A stretch of DNA of 64,000 nt, from contig NZ_CP054931.1 of NCBI RefSeq assembly GCF_013364355.1, positions 3,472,001 to 3,536,000 on the forward strand. The letters are read 5' to 3'. Shown here one piece after another: positions 1 to 9,657 of this stretch. Origin of the DNA: Stenotrophomonas sp. NA06056. GTDB taxonomy: Bacteria > Pseudomonadota > Gammaproteobacteria > Xanthomonadales > Xanthomonadaceae. The notes under the pieces were generated by a model. The model was given only the letters and a program-made list of their open reading frames with translations. It made no database searches and had not been told where the DNA came from. Every line of letters begins with the position of its first letter. Position 1 is the stretch's first letter. Made by a program: the position numbers and the translations under genes.

Positions 1-175
1 CCATCAGCATGTGCACGGCGCCCTGCACATGTTCGCGGTCCTGCAGCGAGAAGGCCGTTGCCACCGCGCCCAGCGTGATGACAGCACACACGGCCACGGC
101 CAGCAGCAGGAGCAGGCCCAGCAGCAGCCGGGCAGCACCGCCGGGGCGCGGCATGTCGGATTGCGGGGGCGTCAT
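1..175 (-). CDS. Unknown membrane-anchored protein, 5' end only
   Basis: The reverse strand is open from an ATG at 175 to the window edge, giving 58 residues of an N-terminus. It begins MTPPQSDMPRPGGAARLLLG and continues with a strongly hydrophobic stretch at about residues 15-42 (runs of Leu, Ala and Val), then a polar segment starting SLQDREHVQ. This looks like an uncleaved signal anchor or first transmembrane helix. Codon use is GC-rich like its neighbours. The gene lies downstream of ychF but a strong terminator separates them, so it probably has its own promoter. The rest of the protein is outside the window and I do not recognise the family. Confidence 0.5.
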   Translation of the reverse strand, partial: MTPPQSDMPRPGGAARLLLGLLLLLAVAVCAVITLGAVATAFSLQDREHVQGAVHMLM

Positions 176-230
176 GGCCAAACCTTCCCTGGTCGCTCGA
201 TTCGCCGCGCAGGATGCCGCGCAGCCCCGG

Positions 231-260
231 AAACAACAAGGCCCCGCACTGCGGGGCCTT
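231..260 (-). terminator. Rho-independent terminator of ychF
   Basis: A 10-bp perfect stem (238-247 pairing with 251-260, ACT/AGT loop) is followed on the minus strand by TTGTTGTTT. It lies 26 bases past the ychF stop codon and would end the ispE-to-ychF transcript. Confidence 0.85.
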
Positions 261-285
261 GCTGGACATCACGACGCGTAGTCGA

Positions 286-1377
286 TCAGACGTTGAAGCG
301 GAAATGCAGGATGTCGCCTTCCTGCACGCGGTATTCCTTGCCTTCCAGGCGCAGGCGACCGGCTTCCTTGGCACCCGCTTCGCCCTTGTACTTGATGAAG
401 TCGTCATACGCGATGGTTTCGGCGCGGATGAAACCCTTCTCGAAGTCGGTGTGGATGACCGCGGCGGCCTGCGGCGCGGTGGCACCCTTGCGCACGGTCC
501 ATGCGCGTACTTCCTTTACGCCCGCAGTGAAATAGGTCTGCAGGCCCAGCAGGCTGTAGGCCGCGTTGATCACGCGGTTCAGGCCCGGCTCGGTCAGGCC
601 GAGGTCGGCCAGGAAGGTATCGCGGTCTTCGTCATCCAGCTGCGACAGCTCTTCTTCGATCGCCGCCGACACCGGCACGACCTGTGCGCCTTCTTCGGCG
701 GCACGGGCGCGCACAGCGTCCAGGTGCGGGTTGTTCTCGAAGCCGTCTTCCAGCACGTTGGCGATGTACATCACCGGCTTCAGGGTCAGCAGGAACAGAT
801 CGCGCACCAGCGCCTTCTCTTCCTCGTCCAGGCCGGCCGAACGGCCGGCCTTGCCATCAGCCAGCGCGGCCTGCAGCTTGGCCAGCACCGGCTTGCGTGC
901 CGCCGCGTCCTTGTCGCCGCCCTTGGCCGCACGCTCGGCGCGGTTCAGTGCCTTCTCGACGCTGTCCAGGTCGGCCAGGGCCAGTTCGGTATCGATGGTG
1001 TCGATGTCCGAAATCGGGTCGACCTTGTTGTTGACGTGGATGACGTCAGCGTTCTCGAAGCAGCGCACCACGTGGGTGATCGCATCCACTTCGCGGATGT
1101 GGGCCAGGAACTTGTTGCCCAGGCCTTCGCCGCTGGCGGCACCGGCCACCAGGCCAGCGATGTCGACGAACTCCACCGCAGTCGGAATGACCTTCTGCGG
1201 GTTGATGATCGCCGCCAGCTCGTTCAGGCGCGGATCCGGCACCGGTACGATGCCGACGTTCGGTTCGATGGTGCAGAACGGGAAGTTCGCCGCGGCGATG
1301 CCCGCCTTGGTCAGCGCGTTGAACAGGGTCGACTTGCCGACGTTGGGCAGGCCGACGATGCCGCATTTGATACCCAT
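286..1377 (-). CDS. ychF: Redox-regulated ribosome-associated ATPase YchF/OLA1
   Basis: This is a 363-residue Obg-family P-loop NTPase; family members bind ATP in preference to GTP and associate with ribosomes. The Walker A motif GLPNVGKST is at residues 9-17, the G3 region reads DIAGLVAGA, and the C-terminus (…[15 protein letters not shown]) is the TGS domain. Length is normal for the family. The frame is open 35 codons further upstream, but the conserved N-terminus MGIKCGIVG and an AGAGAG ribosome site support the ATG at 1377. It is the last gene after pth, 119 bases away, with a REP palindrome in the gap. Confidence 0.96.
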   Translation of the reverse strand: MGIKCGIVGLPNVGKSTLFNALTKAGIAAANFPFCTIEPNVGIVPVPDPRLNELAAIINPQKVIPTAVEFVDIAGLVAGAASGEGLGNKFLAHIREVDAITHVVRCFENADVIHVNNKVDPISDIDTIDTELALADLDSVEKALNRAERAAKGGDKDAAARKPVLAKLQAALADGKAGRSAGLDEEEKALVRDLFLLTLKPVMYIANVLEDGFENNPHLDAVRARAAEEGAQVVPVSAAIEEELSQLDDEDRDTFLADLGLTEPGLNRVINAAYSLLGLQTYFTAGVKEVRAWTVRKGATAPQAAAVIHTDFEKGFIRAETIAYDDFIKYKGEAGAKEAGRLRLEGKEYRVQEGDILHFRFNV

Positions 1378-1462
1378 GGGTGACAGCTCTCTGGGGTGAA
1401 AGTGATTGGTGAAACAGCGCACGCGCTGCTTGGCCAATCCATCTCGTTGCCGATCAATGTTC

Positions 1463-1486
1463 GTGCCAACCGAGGTTGGCACCTAC
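1463..1486 (-). repeat. SMAG-type REP palindrome
   Basis: On the minus strand this reads GTAGGTGCCAACC followed by TCGGTTGGCAC: a GTAG head and an 8-bp stem (1463-1470 with 1475-1482). It lies between pth and ychF. Confidence 0.7.
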
Positions 1487-1496
1487 CAGAAGCGGG

Positions 1497-2075
1497 TCAG
1501 CGGGGAGTGTGCAGCCGCTTCATCGCTTCGCTGAAGTCGCCCTGCACTGCCAACGGCAGCACGTCGATCGCATCGTCGATGGCGCGCGAAATCAGTACTT
1601 CATCATCCTTGGACGGGCGTCCCAGCACCCAGCCCACCACGCGGTCCTTGTGGCCGGGATGGCCAATGCCCACGCGCAGGCGATGGAACTTGCCATGGCC
1701 GAGCAACCGGATGGTGTCACGCAGGCCGTTCTGTCCACCGTGGCCACCGTCGAACTTCAACCGCGCCACGCCGGGCGCCAGGTCCAGTTCGTCGTGGGCC
1801 AGCAGGGTCTCCTCCGGCTCGATCTTCCAGAACCGCTGCGCGGCGGTGACCGACTTGCCGCTGAGGTTCATGAAGGTGGCGGGCTTGAGCAGCCACACCG
1901 TCTGCCCAGCGATGTCGACCTTGGCGGTCTCGCCAAACAACTTGCTGTCCACGTTCCATCGCGCACCGGCCTTTTCAGCCAGGGCCTCAACGAAATGAAA
2001 CCCGGCATTGTGCCGGGTCCGGGCGTGCTCCGATCCGGGGTTGCCCAGACCGACGATCAGTCGCAATCCTGCCAT
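1497..2075 (-). CDS. pth: Peptidyl-tRNA hydrolase
   Basis: A 192-residue enzyme that hydrolyses the ester bond of peptidyl-tRNAs released from stalled ribosomes and recycles the tRNA. It begins MAGLRLIVGLGNPG. The catalytic His is H22 (in RHNAGFHF), the supporting Asp is D95 (in HDELDLAPG), and the tRNA- and peptide-binding Asn residues N12 and N70 are present, two positions on from E. coli numbering. Length is typical. It follows rplY by 50 bases, most of which form a hairpin; the rplY-pth-ychF order is common in gammaproteobacteria. Confidence 0.97.
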   Translation of the reverse strand: MAGLRLIVGLGNPGSEHARTRHNAGFHFVEALAEKAGARWNVDSKLFGETAKVDIAGQTVWLLKPATFMNLSGKSVTAAQRFWKIEPEETLLAHDELDLAPGVARLKFDGGHGGQNGLRDTIRLLGHGKFHRLRVGIGHPGHKDRVVGWVLGRPSKDDEVLISRAIDDAIDVLPLAVQGDFSEAMKRLHTPR

Positions 2076-2090
2076 CGTTCCATCCAGATA

Positions 2091-2118
2091 CGGCGCCTGC
2101 CCCGAAGGACAGGCGCCG
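2091..2118 (-). other. Intercistronic hairpin between rplY and pth
   Basis: A 9-bp GC-rich stem (2091-2099 with 2110-2118) with a 10-nt loop sits 7 nt after the rplY stop. No U tract follows, so it is more likely an mRNA-stability or partial-attenuation element than a full terminator. Confidence 0.5.
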
Positions 2119-2125
2119 CGGGGTA

Positions 2126-2743
2126 TTACTCGGCCGCTGCTTCTTCAGCGTCGGCAGCGTCCTGCTTGCCGTGCTTGGCAGTGACGATCGCGTCGTCGTG
2201 GTCCTTGCCCAGCGCCAGCGCCGGGATTTCCACGCCCTTCGGCAGCTTGATGTCCGACAGGTACACAACGTCGCCAGCCTTCAGCTCACCCAGGTCGACT
2301 TCGATCGACTCCGGCAGGTCCTTCGGCAGGCAGCTGATGGACACTTCCTTCAGTTCGTGGGCGACCACGACGTCGGCAGCCTTGCCAGCCGGCGAGGTGT
2401 CTTCGTTGATGAAGTGCAGCGGAACCGAAGCGGTCAGCTTCTCGTTCTCGTTCACGCGCAGGAAGTCCAGGTGCATGATCAGCTGCTTGAACGGATGGCG
2501 CTGCATGTCACGCAGCAGCACCTTCTGCACCTGGCCGTCCAGGTTCAGGTCCAGGATCGAGGCATAGAACCACTCGTTCTGCTGGGCCAGCCAGATTTCG
2601 TTGTGGTCCAGGCTGATGGCGACCGGTTCGGCGTTGCCGCCGTACACGATCGCCGGGATCACACCAGCGGTACGCAGGCGGCGGCTCGCACCCTTACGCT
2701 GCAGTTCACGCTTGGTGACCTTGATTTCATGGGTCTTCGACAT
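2126..2743 (-). CDS. rplY: 50S ribosomal protein L25 / general stress protein Ctc (bL25)
   Basis: A 205-residue long-form L25 (TL5/Ctc type) that binds 5S rRNA in the large subunit. The N-terminal domain (residues 1 to about 95, starting MSKTHEIKVTKRELQRKGAS) is the 5S-binding L25 fold. The second beta domain (about 100-190) includes SCLPKDLPESIEVDLGELK. The C-terminus is Ala/Glu-rich and acidic (…AADAEEAAAE). It follows prs by 108 bases, so the two may be cotranscribed. Confidence 0.96.
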   Translation of the reverse strand: MSKTHEIKVTKRELQRKGASRRLRTAGVIPAIVYGGNAEPVAISLDHNEIWLAQQNEWFYASILDLNLDGQVQKVLLRDMQRHPFKQLIMHLDFLRVNENEKLTASVPLHFINEDTSPAGKAADVVVAHELKEVSISCLPKDLPESIEVDLGELKAGDVVYLSDIKLPKGVEIPALALGKDHDDAIVTAKHGKQDAADAEEAAAE

Positions 2744-2818
2744 TTTCGACTACTCGGTTGTTGCCTCGCCTTGCGGCTTGGCGGTTGAAGGCACTTCCGC
2801 GACCAGAAGCACCCGGTG

Positions 2819-2842
2819 TGTCCCTGCCGTTGCCGGCGGGGA
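2819..2842 (-). other. GNRA-loop hairpin in the prs-rplY gap
   Basis: The minus strand folds into a 10-bp stem with one mismatch and a GCAA tetraloop. The T run here lies before the hairpin, at the prs stop codon, so it is not a rho-independent terminator. It could be an rplY leader structure or an RNA-stability element. Confidence 0.4.
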
Positions 2843-2851
2843 CGAAAAAAA

Positions 2852-3814
2852 TCAATCCACGTACAGCGAGCTGACCGATTCGCCGAAGGCGATGCGGCGC
2901 ATCGTTTCAGCCAGCATTTCCGCCACGCTCAGCTGACGGATCTTGCTGCACACCCGCGCGGCGTCCTTCAGCGGGATGGTATCGGTCACCACCAGCTCAT
3001 CGAGCTGGGAATTGGTGATGTTGTCCACCGCCGGGCCGGACAGCACCGCGTGGGTGCAGTAGGCGGCGACCTTGAGCGCACCGCGCGCCTTCAGGGCAGC
3101 GGCAGCGGCGCACAGGGTGCCGGCGGTATCGACGATGTCATCGACCATCACGCAGGTCTTGCCTTCGACGTCACCGATGATGTTCATCACGGTGGAGACG
3201 TTGGCGCGCGGGCGGCGCTTGTCGATGATCGCCAGGTCGGCGTCATCCAGGCGCTTGGCCACCGCACGGGCGCGGACCACGCCGCCCACGTCCGGCGACA
3301 CCACGATCAGGTTCTCGGTACCGTAGGCGCGCCAGATGTCGGCCAGCAGCAGCGGCGAGGCATACACGTTGTCGACCGGAATATCGAAGAAACCCTGGAT
3401 CTGGTCGGCGTGCAGGTCGACGGTCAGCACTCGATCAGCGCCAGCGGTGCTGAACATCTTCGCCGCCAGCTTGGCGGTGATCGGCACGCGCGAGGAACGC
3501 ATGCGGCGATCCTGGCGCGAATAGCCGAAGTACGGCACCACGGCGGTCACGCTGGCCACCGATGCGCGCTTGAGCGCGTCGATCAGCACCAGCAGTTCCA
3601 TCAGGTTCTCCGCGCTCGGCGCCGAGGTCGGCTGGATCACGAACACGTCCTGCTTGCGGACGTTCTCTTCGATCTCCACCTGCACTTCACCATCGGAGAA
3701 GTGCGAGACCAGCGCCTTGCCCGGGCGCACTCCCAGTTCCTTGCAGATGTTCTGCGCCAGACGTTTGTTGGCGTTGCCGGAAAAGACCAGCAGGTTCGGG
3801 GACTCTTGCATCAT
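2852..3814 (-). CDS. prs: Ribose-phosphate pyrophosphokinase (PRPP synthetase)
   Basis: A 320-residue cytosolic enzyme that makes PRPP from ribose 5-phosphate and ATP, feeding purine, pyrimidine, histidine, tryptophan and NAD synthesis. Visible family motifs are [11 protein letters not shown] near the N-terminus, the [11 protein letters not shown] region, and the PRPP-binding [13 protein letters not shown]. Two adjacent ATG codons at 3814 and 3811 could start it; I use the first, which follows GAGACAATC. The tRNA-Gln gene lies 135 bases upstream on the same strand. The frame stays open upstream, but that extension runs into non-conserved sequence. Confidence 0.97.
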   Translation of the reverse strand: MMQESPNLLVFSGNANKRLAQNICKELGVRPGKALVSHFSDGEVQVEIEENVRKQDVFVIQPTSAPSAENLMELLVLIDALKRASVASVTAVVPYFGYSRQDRRMRSSRVPITAKLAAKMFSTAGADRVLTVDLHADQIQGFFDIPVDNVYASPLLLADIWRAYGTENLIVVSPDVGGVVRARAVAKRLDDADLAIIDKRRPRANVSTVMNIIGDVEGKTCVMVDDIVDTAGTLCAAAAALKARGALKVAAYCTHAVLSGPAVDNITNSQLDELVVTDTIPLKDAARVCSKIRQLSVAEMLAETMRRIAFGESVSSLYVD

Positions 3815-3949
3815 GATTGTCTCGGGCGGGGACGAGTGGCGGGGATCCGGTAGCGGCAAGGACCACTTCGGCCCCTGCTGCTGACAACACCGCGACTGTT
3901 CCCACGTCCCGCGCAGGTGATGCGCTGGAAGGCGCGGACGCAGCCGCAT

Positions 3950-4026
3950 TGGCAGGGGCGGGAGGATTCGAACCTCCGAATGCCAGGATCAAAACCTGGT
4001 GCCTTGGGCCTCTTGGCGACGCCCCT
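3950..4026 (-). tRNA. tRNA-Gln (anticodon UUG)
   Basis: Read on the minus strand, 77 nt fold into a full cloverleaf: 7-bp acceptor stem AGGGGCG/CGCCCCT, D stem GCC/GGC, anticodon stem CCAGG/CCTGG around TTTTGAT (anticodon TTG), T stem GGAGG/CCTCC with TTCGAAT, discriminator G and an encoded CCA. It lies 11 bases after the ispE stop and ahead of prs on the same strand, so it may be processed from the ispE-prs transcript. Confidence 0.97.
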
Positions 4027-4037
4027 GCATTGATGAA

Positions 4038-4907
4038 TCAGTGTTGCTCGAGTGCATCCAGCAGTGGCGAACGTGCAACGCCCGCAGCCACCCTTGCCCG
4101 CAACTCCTTCGACAACTTCGCTCGTCCCTGCTCGGCGGCAGCCTGCGAATCGAACTCGACGAAACAACCACTTCCCGAACCGGTCAGTCGTGCCGTGCCG
4201 ATGTCGCTCAACGCAGCAAGCACGGCCTCGACGGCAGGCTCACGGCGGCGCAGCACCGGTTCGAACACGTTCCCGACCAGCGTGCCGGAAGCGAAGTCCT
4301 CTATTTTCGCCTGTGGACAGTCGCGCGTCAAATCCGGATCAGCGAACAGCAGTGGCGTCGGTACATGAACGCCCGGTTCGACGACCACATACCAGGCCTG
4401 CGGCAGGGTGATCGGCTGCAGCTGCTCGCCCACCCCTTCGGCCCAGGCGTTGTGCCCACGCACGAACACCGGTACGTCGGCGCCGAGACGCAGGCCAAGC
4501 GCGGCCAGCGCGTCTTCGTCCAGGCCCGCGCCCCAGAGCCGGTTCAGCACCACAAGCACGGTGGCCGCATCGGATGAGCCACCGCCGAAACCGCCGCCTG
4601 CCGGAACATGCTTTTCGACGATGATGTCGACACCTTGCTCGACATTTGCCGCTTCTTTGAGCATCCGCGCTGCGCGGACCGCCAGATCATCCGCCTCTGC
4701 GACGCCGGCCAGGCCCCCGCCCTGGCGCCGCACCTGATCGTCTTCACGCAGGCGCAGGCCGATCCGGTCGCCCCAGTCGAGCAGGCGGAACACCGTCTGC
4801 AGCTCGTGGTAGCCATCGGCACGGCGGCCGGTGATGTGCAGGAACAGGTTCAGCTTGGCCGGGGCCGGCCACCAGGACCAGCCCGCGTCATCCGCCCGCG
4901 CGTTCAT
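4038..4907 (-). CDS. ispE: 4-diphosphocytidyl-2-C-methyl-D-erythritol kinase
   Basis: A 289-residue GHMP-family kinase for the ATP-dependent phosphorylation step of the MEP isoprenoid pathway. The substrate-binding [20 protein letters not shown] is near the N-terminus and the glycine-rich ATP loop [14 protein letters not shown] is central. The start at 4907 overlaps the lolB stop as ATGA, which implies translational coupling; an in-frame ATG six codons upstream is less likely. lolB-ispE-tRNA-Gln-prs is the usual order in gammaproteobacteria. Confidence 0.96.
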   Translation of the reverse strand: MNARADDAGWSWWPAPAKLNLFLHITGRRADGYHELQTVFRLLDWGDRIGLRLREDDQVRRQGGGLAGVAEADDLAVRAARMLKEAANVEQGVDIIVEKHVPAGGGFGGGSSDAATVLVVLNRLWGAGLDEDALAALGLRLGADVPVFVRGHNAWAEGVGEQLQPITLPQAWYVVVEPGVHVPTPLLFADPDLTRDCPQAKIEDFASGTLVGNVFEPVLRRREPAVEAVLAALSDIGTARLTGSGSGCFVEFDSQAAAEQGRAKLSKELRARVAAGVARSPLLDALEQH

Positions 4908-5563
4908 GGCGCGCCCTGACCCCATTGGTCGACCAGCAGGCGCACCTTGGCGTCGCCATTGACCGCTTCGACCCTGCGCGGCAGGGCCGGACGCCCGGCT
5001 TCGGCCGGATACCAGTCCAGGTACTGGATGACCCAGCCCATCTGCTGCATGCGCCGCGGACGGCCATCAGCATCGCGGTCGATCTTTTCCGGCCCAGCGC
5101 TGTCGCCAGCGACCAGGCCGCGTACCCAGTCCGGCAGCTGATTGACCGGTATATCCCAGCCGGTGGCCTCCAGCAGCAGCGCCTGCGCGTCTTCACCCTC
5201 GCGCGGACCACCGGCCAGTCCTTCCAGGCGCCCGGCTTCATGATGGGCATCACCGCTCAGCTTCCAGCTCTGGCGGGTCACCGGCGCGCTCAGCTCAACG
5301 ACATAGCGCTGGCCTTCCTGCTTCCAGTCGATGCGGCCGCTGCCACCGTCCTTGCCCTTGCTGACCGCCACCCGGCCCTGGAAATTCCAGTCCGATGCCG
5401 ATCGCAACGCTTCTACACGCGCGACCTCGGTAGCGGCCGCTTCGGCGGAAACGGTGGTGACCACGGCCGGCGCCGGCGTCTTCTGCCGGCCAACGGTGGT
5501 ACAGGCACTCAGGGCCAGGGTCACGGCCACCAGCAGCAATGGCCGGATCGTGGAAACACTCAT
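4904..5563 (-). CDS. lolB: Outer-membrane lipoprotein receptor LolB
   Basis: A 219-residue lipoprotein that accepts lipoproteins from the LolA carrier and inserts them into the outer membrane. A lipoprotein signal peptide ends in the lipobox LSAC at about residues 18-21, followed by TTVGRQ. The mature part carries the LolB beta-barrel signature [15 protein letters not shown] and then [17 protein letters not shown]. It overlaps the upstream TPR gene and the downstream ispE gene by ATGA at both ends, so the three are probably one transcriptional and translational unit. Confidence 0.94.
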   Translation of the reverse strand: MSVSTIRPLLLVAVTLALSACTTVGRQKTPAPAVVTTVSAEAAATEVARVEALRSASDWNFQGRVAVSKGKDGGSGRIDWKQEGQRYVVELSAPVTRQSWKLSGDAHHEAGRLEGLAGGPREGEDAQALLLEATGWDIPVNQLPDWVRGLVAGDSAGPEKIDRDADGRPRRMQQMGWVIQYLDWYPAEAGRPALPRRVEAVNGDAKVRLLVDQWGQGAP

Positions 5564-7254
5564 GGATTGAATTTCTCGCGGGCGCGCTGCAGCGCGCGGT
5601 TTTCAGGGTCGAGCCGGGCCGCTTCCTCGAAGAAGTGACGGGCTTCATCGTGCTTGCCCAGCACCCACAGCACCTCGCCCACGTGGGCGGCGATTTCCGG
5701 GTCCTTGGCCAGCGTCCAGGCGCGGCGCAGCTGCACCAGCGCGTCGGCGCTGCGCCCAAGGCGATACAGCACCCAACCATAACTATCGACGATGGCCGCG
5801 TTGTCCGGCTCGGCCACGCGCGCGCGGTCGATCAGCTCGAGTGCTTCCTGGTAGCGGCCGGTACGGTCGGCCAGGGTGTAGCCCAGTGCGTTCAGTGCCG
5901 GCACGTTCTCCGGCTCGGTCACCAGGATCTTGCGCAGGTCGGCCTCGGCGCGGGCGATGTCATCGCGACGCTCCCAGGCCAGCGCACGGGCATACAACAG
6001 GCCGTTCTCGTCCGGATACGCAGCCAGGCCACGGGCCAGTGCATCGATCTCGCCGGGAAGATCATCGGCACGCTGGCGCAGCTCGGCTTCCAGCAGATAC
6101 GCATCGCGTCGCACATCGTCATCCACGCCAGCATCGGACTGGATCGCATGCACTTCCTCCAGCGCCAGCGACTGCCGACCCGCCAGGCCCTGTGCATTGG
6201 CCGCACGCAGGCGCGCTTCATTCAGCTCATCGCCGCCAGGCACGCTGTGATACCAGTTGACCGCCTCCGGGTAGCGCTTGAGGTACTCGGCGATCTTGCC
6301 CAGCAACAGGCGCTGCGCCGGGTCCGGCTTGGCCGCCTGCCGCGACAGCTCGTTGTACAGATTGGACAGCGCGGCCTTGTCGCCCTGCTTGGCCAGCAGC
6401 GAGGCACGCATGCCCCACGTCTGCACATCCTGCGGGCCAACCGCCAGCACGCGCTCGGCCGCTGCCGGCTGGCCGAGGCTGTCATAGGCGATGGCCACCG
6501 CGTTGCGCAGCTCGGGGTCCTGGCGGGTCTTCGGCTCCACCCCGCGCAGCAGCGACAGTGCCTGGTCGGTCTGCCCGGCCTGCTGCAGCTGGCTGGCACG
6601 CAGCAGGGCGACGCGCGGCTCCTCGGGGAAGCGCTTGACCACCTCGTCGATCATGCGCCGCGCCAGTTCGGGCTTTTCCATGCGCAGCGCCAAGCGCCCA
6701 AACTCCTGCCAGGCCTCGATCTTCTGGGGAATGGCGTTGGCATCGACCAGCTCGCCCAGCACCTGGGCTGGCACGGCCGGATCGCGGCCACCACCGATCA
6801 GGGCACCCAAGGCGAACTTCCAGCCCTCATCCCCCGGCTCCTGCAACAAGGCCTGAAGTTCGCTGCGCGCGGCCTTCACATCGCCCTCGCGCATCGCCAG
6901 TGCACCGGCTGCGCTGCGCATCGCCAAAGAGCGCGGCGCACGCTGCTGCCACAGGGCCAGGCCCTTGGCCGCAGCCCCATCGTCGTTGGCCAGCATGGCG
7001 ATGCGGGTCGCCCGCTCGGCCAGGGCGGCGTCGCCGTCGGTCTGCTGGGCGGCCTGCAGGTACCAGCGCGCGGCCTCGGCCAGCTTGCCCGCCTGCAGGG
7101 CGAATTCGCCTGCCAGGACCGGCTCCAGCGCCAGTTCCTCAGTCACCGCTGGCCGCGCAGGGGCCTTGGCGGGCACCGCCGCCAGGGCCTGGGCGCAGGC
7201 CAAAGACAGCAGCAGAACACTGGGGATGCGAATCAATGCGGGCATCGTCGGCAT
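5560..7254 (-). CDS. Exported TPR-repeat protein upstream of lolB
   Basis: A 564-residue protein with a signal peptide (MPTMPALIRIPSVLLLSLAC…ALA) and then tetratricopeptide repeats almost throughout, for example LAEAARWYLQAAQQT, AEADLRKILVTEPENVPALN and EIAAHVGEVLWVLGKHDEAR near the C-terminus. Such proteins are scaffolds; no enzymatic domain is seen. A homologue in this position next to lolB is common in Xanthomonadaceae and Pseudomonas, but its role is not known to me. The ATG at 7254 is preferred because AAGG lies 5 nt upstream; 7245 is an alternative. The gene diverges from hemA across 54 bases. Confidence 0.85.
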   Translation of the reverse strand: MPTMPALIRIPSVLLLSLACAQALAAVPAKAPARPAVTEELALEPVLAGEFALQAGKLAEAARWYLQAAQQTDGDAALAERATRIAMLANDDGAAAKGLALWQQRAPRSLAMRSAAGALAMREGDVKAARSELQALLQEPGDEGWKFALGALIGGGRDPAVPAQVLGELVDANAIPQKIEAWQEFGRLALRMEKPELARRMIDEVVKRFPEEPRVALLRASQLQQAGQTDQALSLLRGVEPKTRQDPELRNAVAIAYDSLGQPAAAERVLAVGPQDVQTWGMRASLLAKQGDKAALSNLYNELSRQAAKPDPAQRLLLGKIAEYLKRYPEAVNWYHSVPGGDELNEARLRAANAQGLAGRQSLALEEVHAIQSDAGVDDDVRRDAYLLEAELRQRADDLPGEIDALARGLAAYPDENGLLYARALAWERRDDIARAEADLRKILVTEPENVPALNALGYTLADRTGRYQEALELIDRARVAEPDNAAIVDSYGWVLYRLGRSADALVQLRRAWTLAKDPEIAAHVGEVLWVLGKHDEARHFFEEAARLDPENRALQRAREKFNP

Positions 7255-7308
7255 CGGGGCCTTAAAATGTCGTCCAATGGCCAGCAGCTTATCGCAAGCA
7301 ACTGAACA

Positions 7309-8592
7309 ATGACCCTGTGGGTGCTCGGACTGAATCACCAGACCGCACCGGTGGAACTGCGCGAACGCGCAGCCTTCGCCGGTGACGCGTTGCCGCGCGC
7401 GCTCGGTTCGCTGCGCGATACCCCGCAGATCGCCGAGGCGGTGCTGCTGTCCACCTGCAACCGCACCGAGCTGTATGCCGTGGCCGAGTCCGCGCAGGCA
7501 CTGGACCAGTGGCTGCACGCCCAGGCCGGCGACCTGCAGGGCTATCTGTACCAACACGCCGATGCCGATGCCGTACGCCATCTGTTCCGGGTGGCGACGG
7601 GGCTGGATTCGATGGTGCTGGGCGAGCCGCAGATCCTGGGCCAGGTGAAGGATGCCTGGTCGACCGCGCGCGACCATGGCCTGCTCGGCCAGCGCCTGGA
7701 CCGGCTGTTCCAGCAGACATTCTCGGTGGCCAAGCGCGCACGTACCGATACCCAGGTCGGCGCCAATCCGGTATCGGTGGCTTCAGCAGCGGTGCGTCTG
7801 GCGCAGAACGCGTTTGCCCGCCTGGATGATTCCACCGTGCTGCTGGTCGGTGCTGGCGAGACCATCGAACTGGCCGCGCGCCACCTCAGTGAAGGCAAGG
7901 TGCGGCGTCTGCTGATCGCCAACCGGACGCTGGCCCATGCGCAGGAACTGGCCAGCCGCCATGGCGGCGTGGCGCTGCCGCTGACCGAGCTGGAGCGCCA
8001 CCTGGCCGAGGCCGACGTGGTGTTCTCGGCCACCGCCGCCCGTGAACCGGTGATCCACCGTGCCGCGGTGGCCAACGCCCTGCGTGCGCGCCGGCACAAA
8101 CCAATGCTGCTGTTCGACCTGGCCGTGCCGCGCGACATCGAAGCTGACGTTGCCACGCTCAAGGATGCGTTCCTGTACACCGTGGACGATCTCGAGCGCG
8201 CGGTGGAAGACAACCGCCGCAGCCGCCGCGAGGCCGCCGCCGAAGCCGAGACGATCATTGACCTGCAGGTCTCGCGCTTCGTCGAAACGCTGCAGGCCAA
8301 TGCCCACCAGGCACCACTGCGACAGCTGCGCGCCTTCGGCGAGGCCACCCGGGTCGAACTGCTGGAACGCGCGCGACAGCAACTGGCCAACGGCAAGCCC
8401 GCCGACGAAGTGCTGGAACTGCTTGCCCACGGCTTGACCAACCGCCTGCTGCACCCGCCGACCGCCGCCCTGCGTGCGGCCGCGCTCAGCGGCGATGCCG
8501 ACCTGACCCGCGCCGCCGAGCGCCTGTTCCCGGCCACGCCGGGTTACCGCCACCCACCTGTGAGAACCGATGACGCCGACCCTGCGCCGTAA
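7309..8592 (+). CDS. hemA: Glutamyl-tRNA reductase
   Basis: A 427-residue NADPH-dependent enzyme converting glutamyl-tRNA to glutamate-1-semialdehyde, the first step of C5 tetrapyrrole synthesis. It begins [20 protein letters not shown]. The catalytic Cys is C50 in [11 protein letters not shown]. The NADPH domain is visible as [17 protein letters not shown], followed by a C-terminal dimerisation helix region. Its 3' end overlaps prfA by 23 bases in a different frame, the classical hemA-prfA arrangement. The promoter must lie in the short gap to the divergent TPR gene. Confidence 0.97.
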   Translation: MTLWVLGLNHQTAPVELRERAAFAGDALPRALGSLRDTPQIAEAVLLSTCNRTELYAVAESAQALDQWLHAQAGDLQGYLYQHADADAVRHLFRVATGLDSMVLGEPQILGQVKDAWSTARDHGLLGQRLDRLFQQTFSVAKRARTDTQVGANPVSVASAAVRLAQNAFARLDDSTVLLVGAGETIELAARHLSEGKVRRLLIANRTLAHAQELASRHGGVALPLTELERHLAEADVVFSATAAREPVIHRAAVANALRARRHKPMLLFDLAVPRDIEADVATLKDAFLYTVDDLERAVEDNRRSRREAAAEAETIIDLQVSRFVETLQANAHQAPLRQLRAFGEATRVELLERARQQLANGKPADEVLELLAHGLTNRLLHPPTAALRAAALSGDADLTRAAERLFPATPGYRHPPVRTDDADPAP

Positions 8593-9652
8593 GTTGGAAG
8601 CGCTGGCCGAGCGCCGCGAAGAACTGGAACGTCTGCTCGCCGAACCGGAGGTGGTCGCCAACAACGCGCGCTTCCGCGATCTTTCGCGCGAGTTTTCCCA
8701 GCTCGAACCGATCGCCACCGCACTGGCCGATGAAGCACGCGCCAAGGCCGACCTGGCAGCGGCCGAAAGCATGCGTGCCGACCCGGACCTGCGCGAGCTG
8801 GCCGACGAGGAGATCGCCGACGCACAGGCCCGCCTGCAGGAACTGGAGCAGGAACTGGCGCTGCTGCTGGTGCCCCGCGACCCGCGCGATGAAGGCAACC
8901 TGTTCCTGGAAGTGCGCGCCGGCACTGGCGGCGACGAGGCGGCGATCTTCGCCGGCGACCTGTTCCGCATGTACGCCCGCTACGCCGAGCGACAGGGCTG
9001 GAAGGTCGAGATCGAATCGGACAATCCCGGTGAACATGGCGGCTACAAGGAAGTGGTGGCGCGCGTGGTCGGCCGAGGCGCGTTCTCGCGCCTGAAATTC
9101 GAATCGGGCACGCACCGCGTGCAGCGTGTGCCGGCCACCGAATCGCAGGGCCGCATCCACACCTCGGCGGCAACCGTGGCGATCATTCCGGAAGCAGACG
9201 AAGTCGACGAGATCGTCATCAACCCGGCCGACCTGAAGGTTGATACGTTCCGGTCATCCGGCGCCGGTGGCCAGCACGTCAACAAGACCGAATCGGCGAT
9301 CCGCATCACCCATGTGCCCAGTGGCGTAGTGGTCGAATGCCAGACCGAGCGCAGCCAGCACGCCAACCGCGACAAGGCGATGAAGCGGCTGAAGGCACAG
9401 CTGCTCGATGCCGAGCGCCAGCGCCACGACGCGGCGCAGGCTGAATCACGGCGCCTGCAGGTCGGCAGCGGTGACCGCAGCCAGCGCATCCGCACCTACA
9501 ACTTCCCGCAGGGCCGGATCACCGACCACCGCGTGGAAGGGCTGACCCTGTATGACCTGCCCAACGTCCTGGCCGGCGATCTGGACCCACTGCTGCAGCG
9601 TCTGAGCCACGAACACCAGGTCGACGCCCTGGCCCAGCTTTCGGCGGGCTGA
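8570..9652 (+). CDS. prfA: Peptide chain release factor 1
   Basis: A 360-residue class-I release factor recognising UAA and UAG. The anticodon-like PAT tripeptide is at residues 188-190 ([15 protein letters not shown]) and the catalytic GGQ at 233-235 ([15 protein letters not shown]), whose Gln is normally methylated by PrmC, encoded at 35349-36206 in this window. Length is exactly that of RF1. The start lies inside the hemA end, suggesting coupling. Confidence 0.98.
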   Translation: MTPTLRRKLEALAERREELERLLAEPEVVANNARFRDLSREFSQLEPIATALADEARAKADLAAAESMRADPDLRELADEEIADAQARLQELEQELALLLVPRDPRDEGNLFLEVRAGTGGDEAAIFAGDLFRMYARYAERQGWKVEIESDNPGEHGGYKEVVARVVGRGAFSRLKFESGTHRVQRVPATESQGRIHTSAATVAIIPEADEVDEIVINPADLKVDTFRSSGAGGQHVNKTESAIRITHVPSGVVVECQTERSQHANRDKAMKRLKAQLLDAERQRHDAAQAESRRLQVGSGDRSQRIRTYNFPQGRITDHRVEGLTLYDLPNVLAGDLDPLLQRLSHEHQVDALAQLSAG

Positions 9653-9657
9653 CCCGC

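Noticed and set aside
2844..2858. T run at the prs stop as a terminator
   Set aside because: On the minus strand the seven Ts come before, not after, the nearby hairpin, so the geometry is wrong for intrinsic termination.
5539..7305. 588-codon plus-strand open frame
   Set aside because: It runs antisense to the TPR protein gene; its translation is His/Arg/Gln-rich with no domain, the usual shadow of a GC-rich gene.
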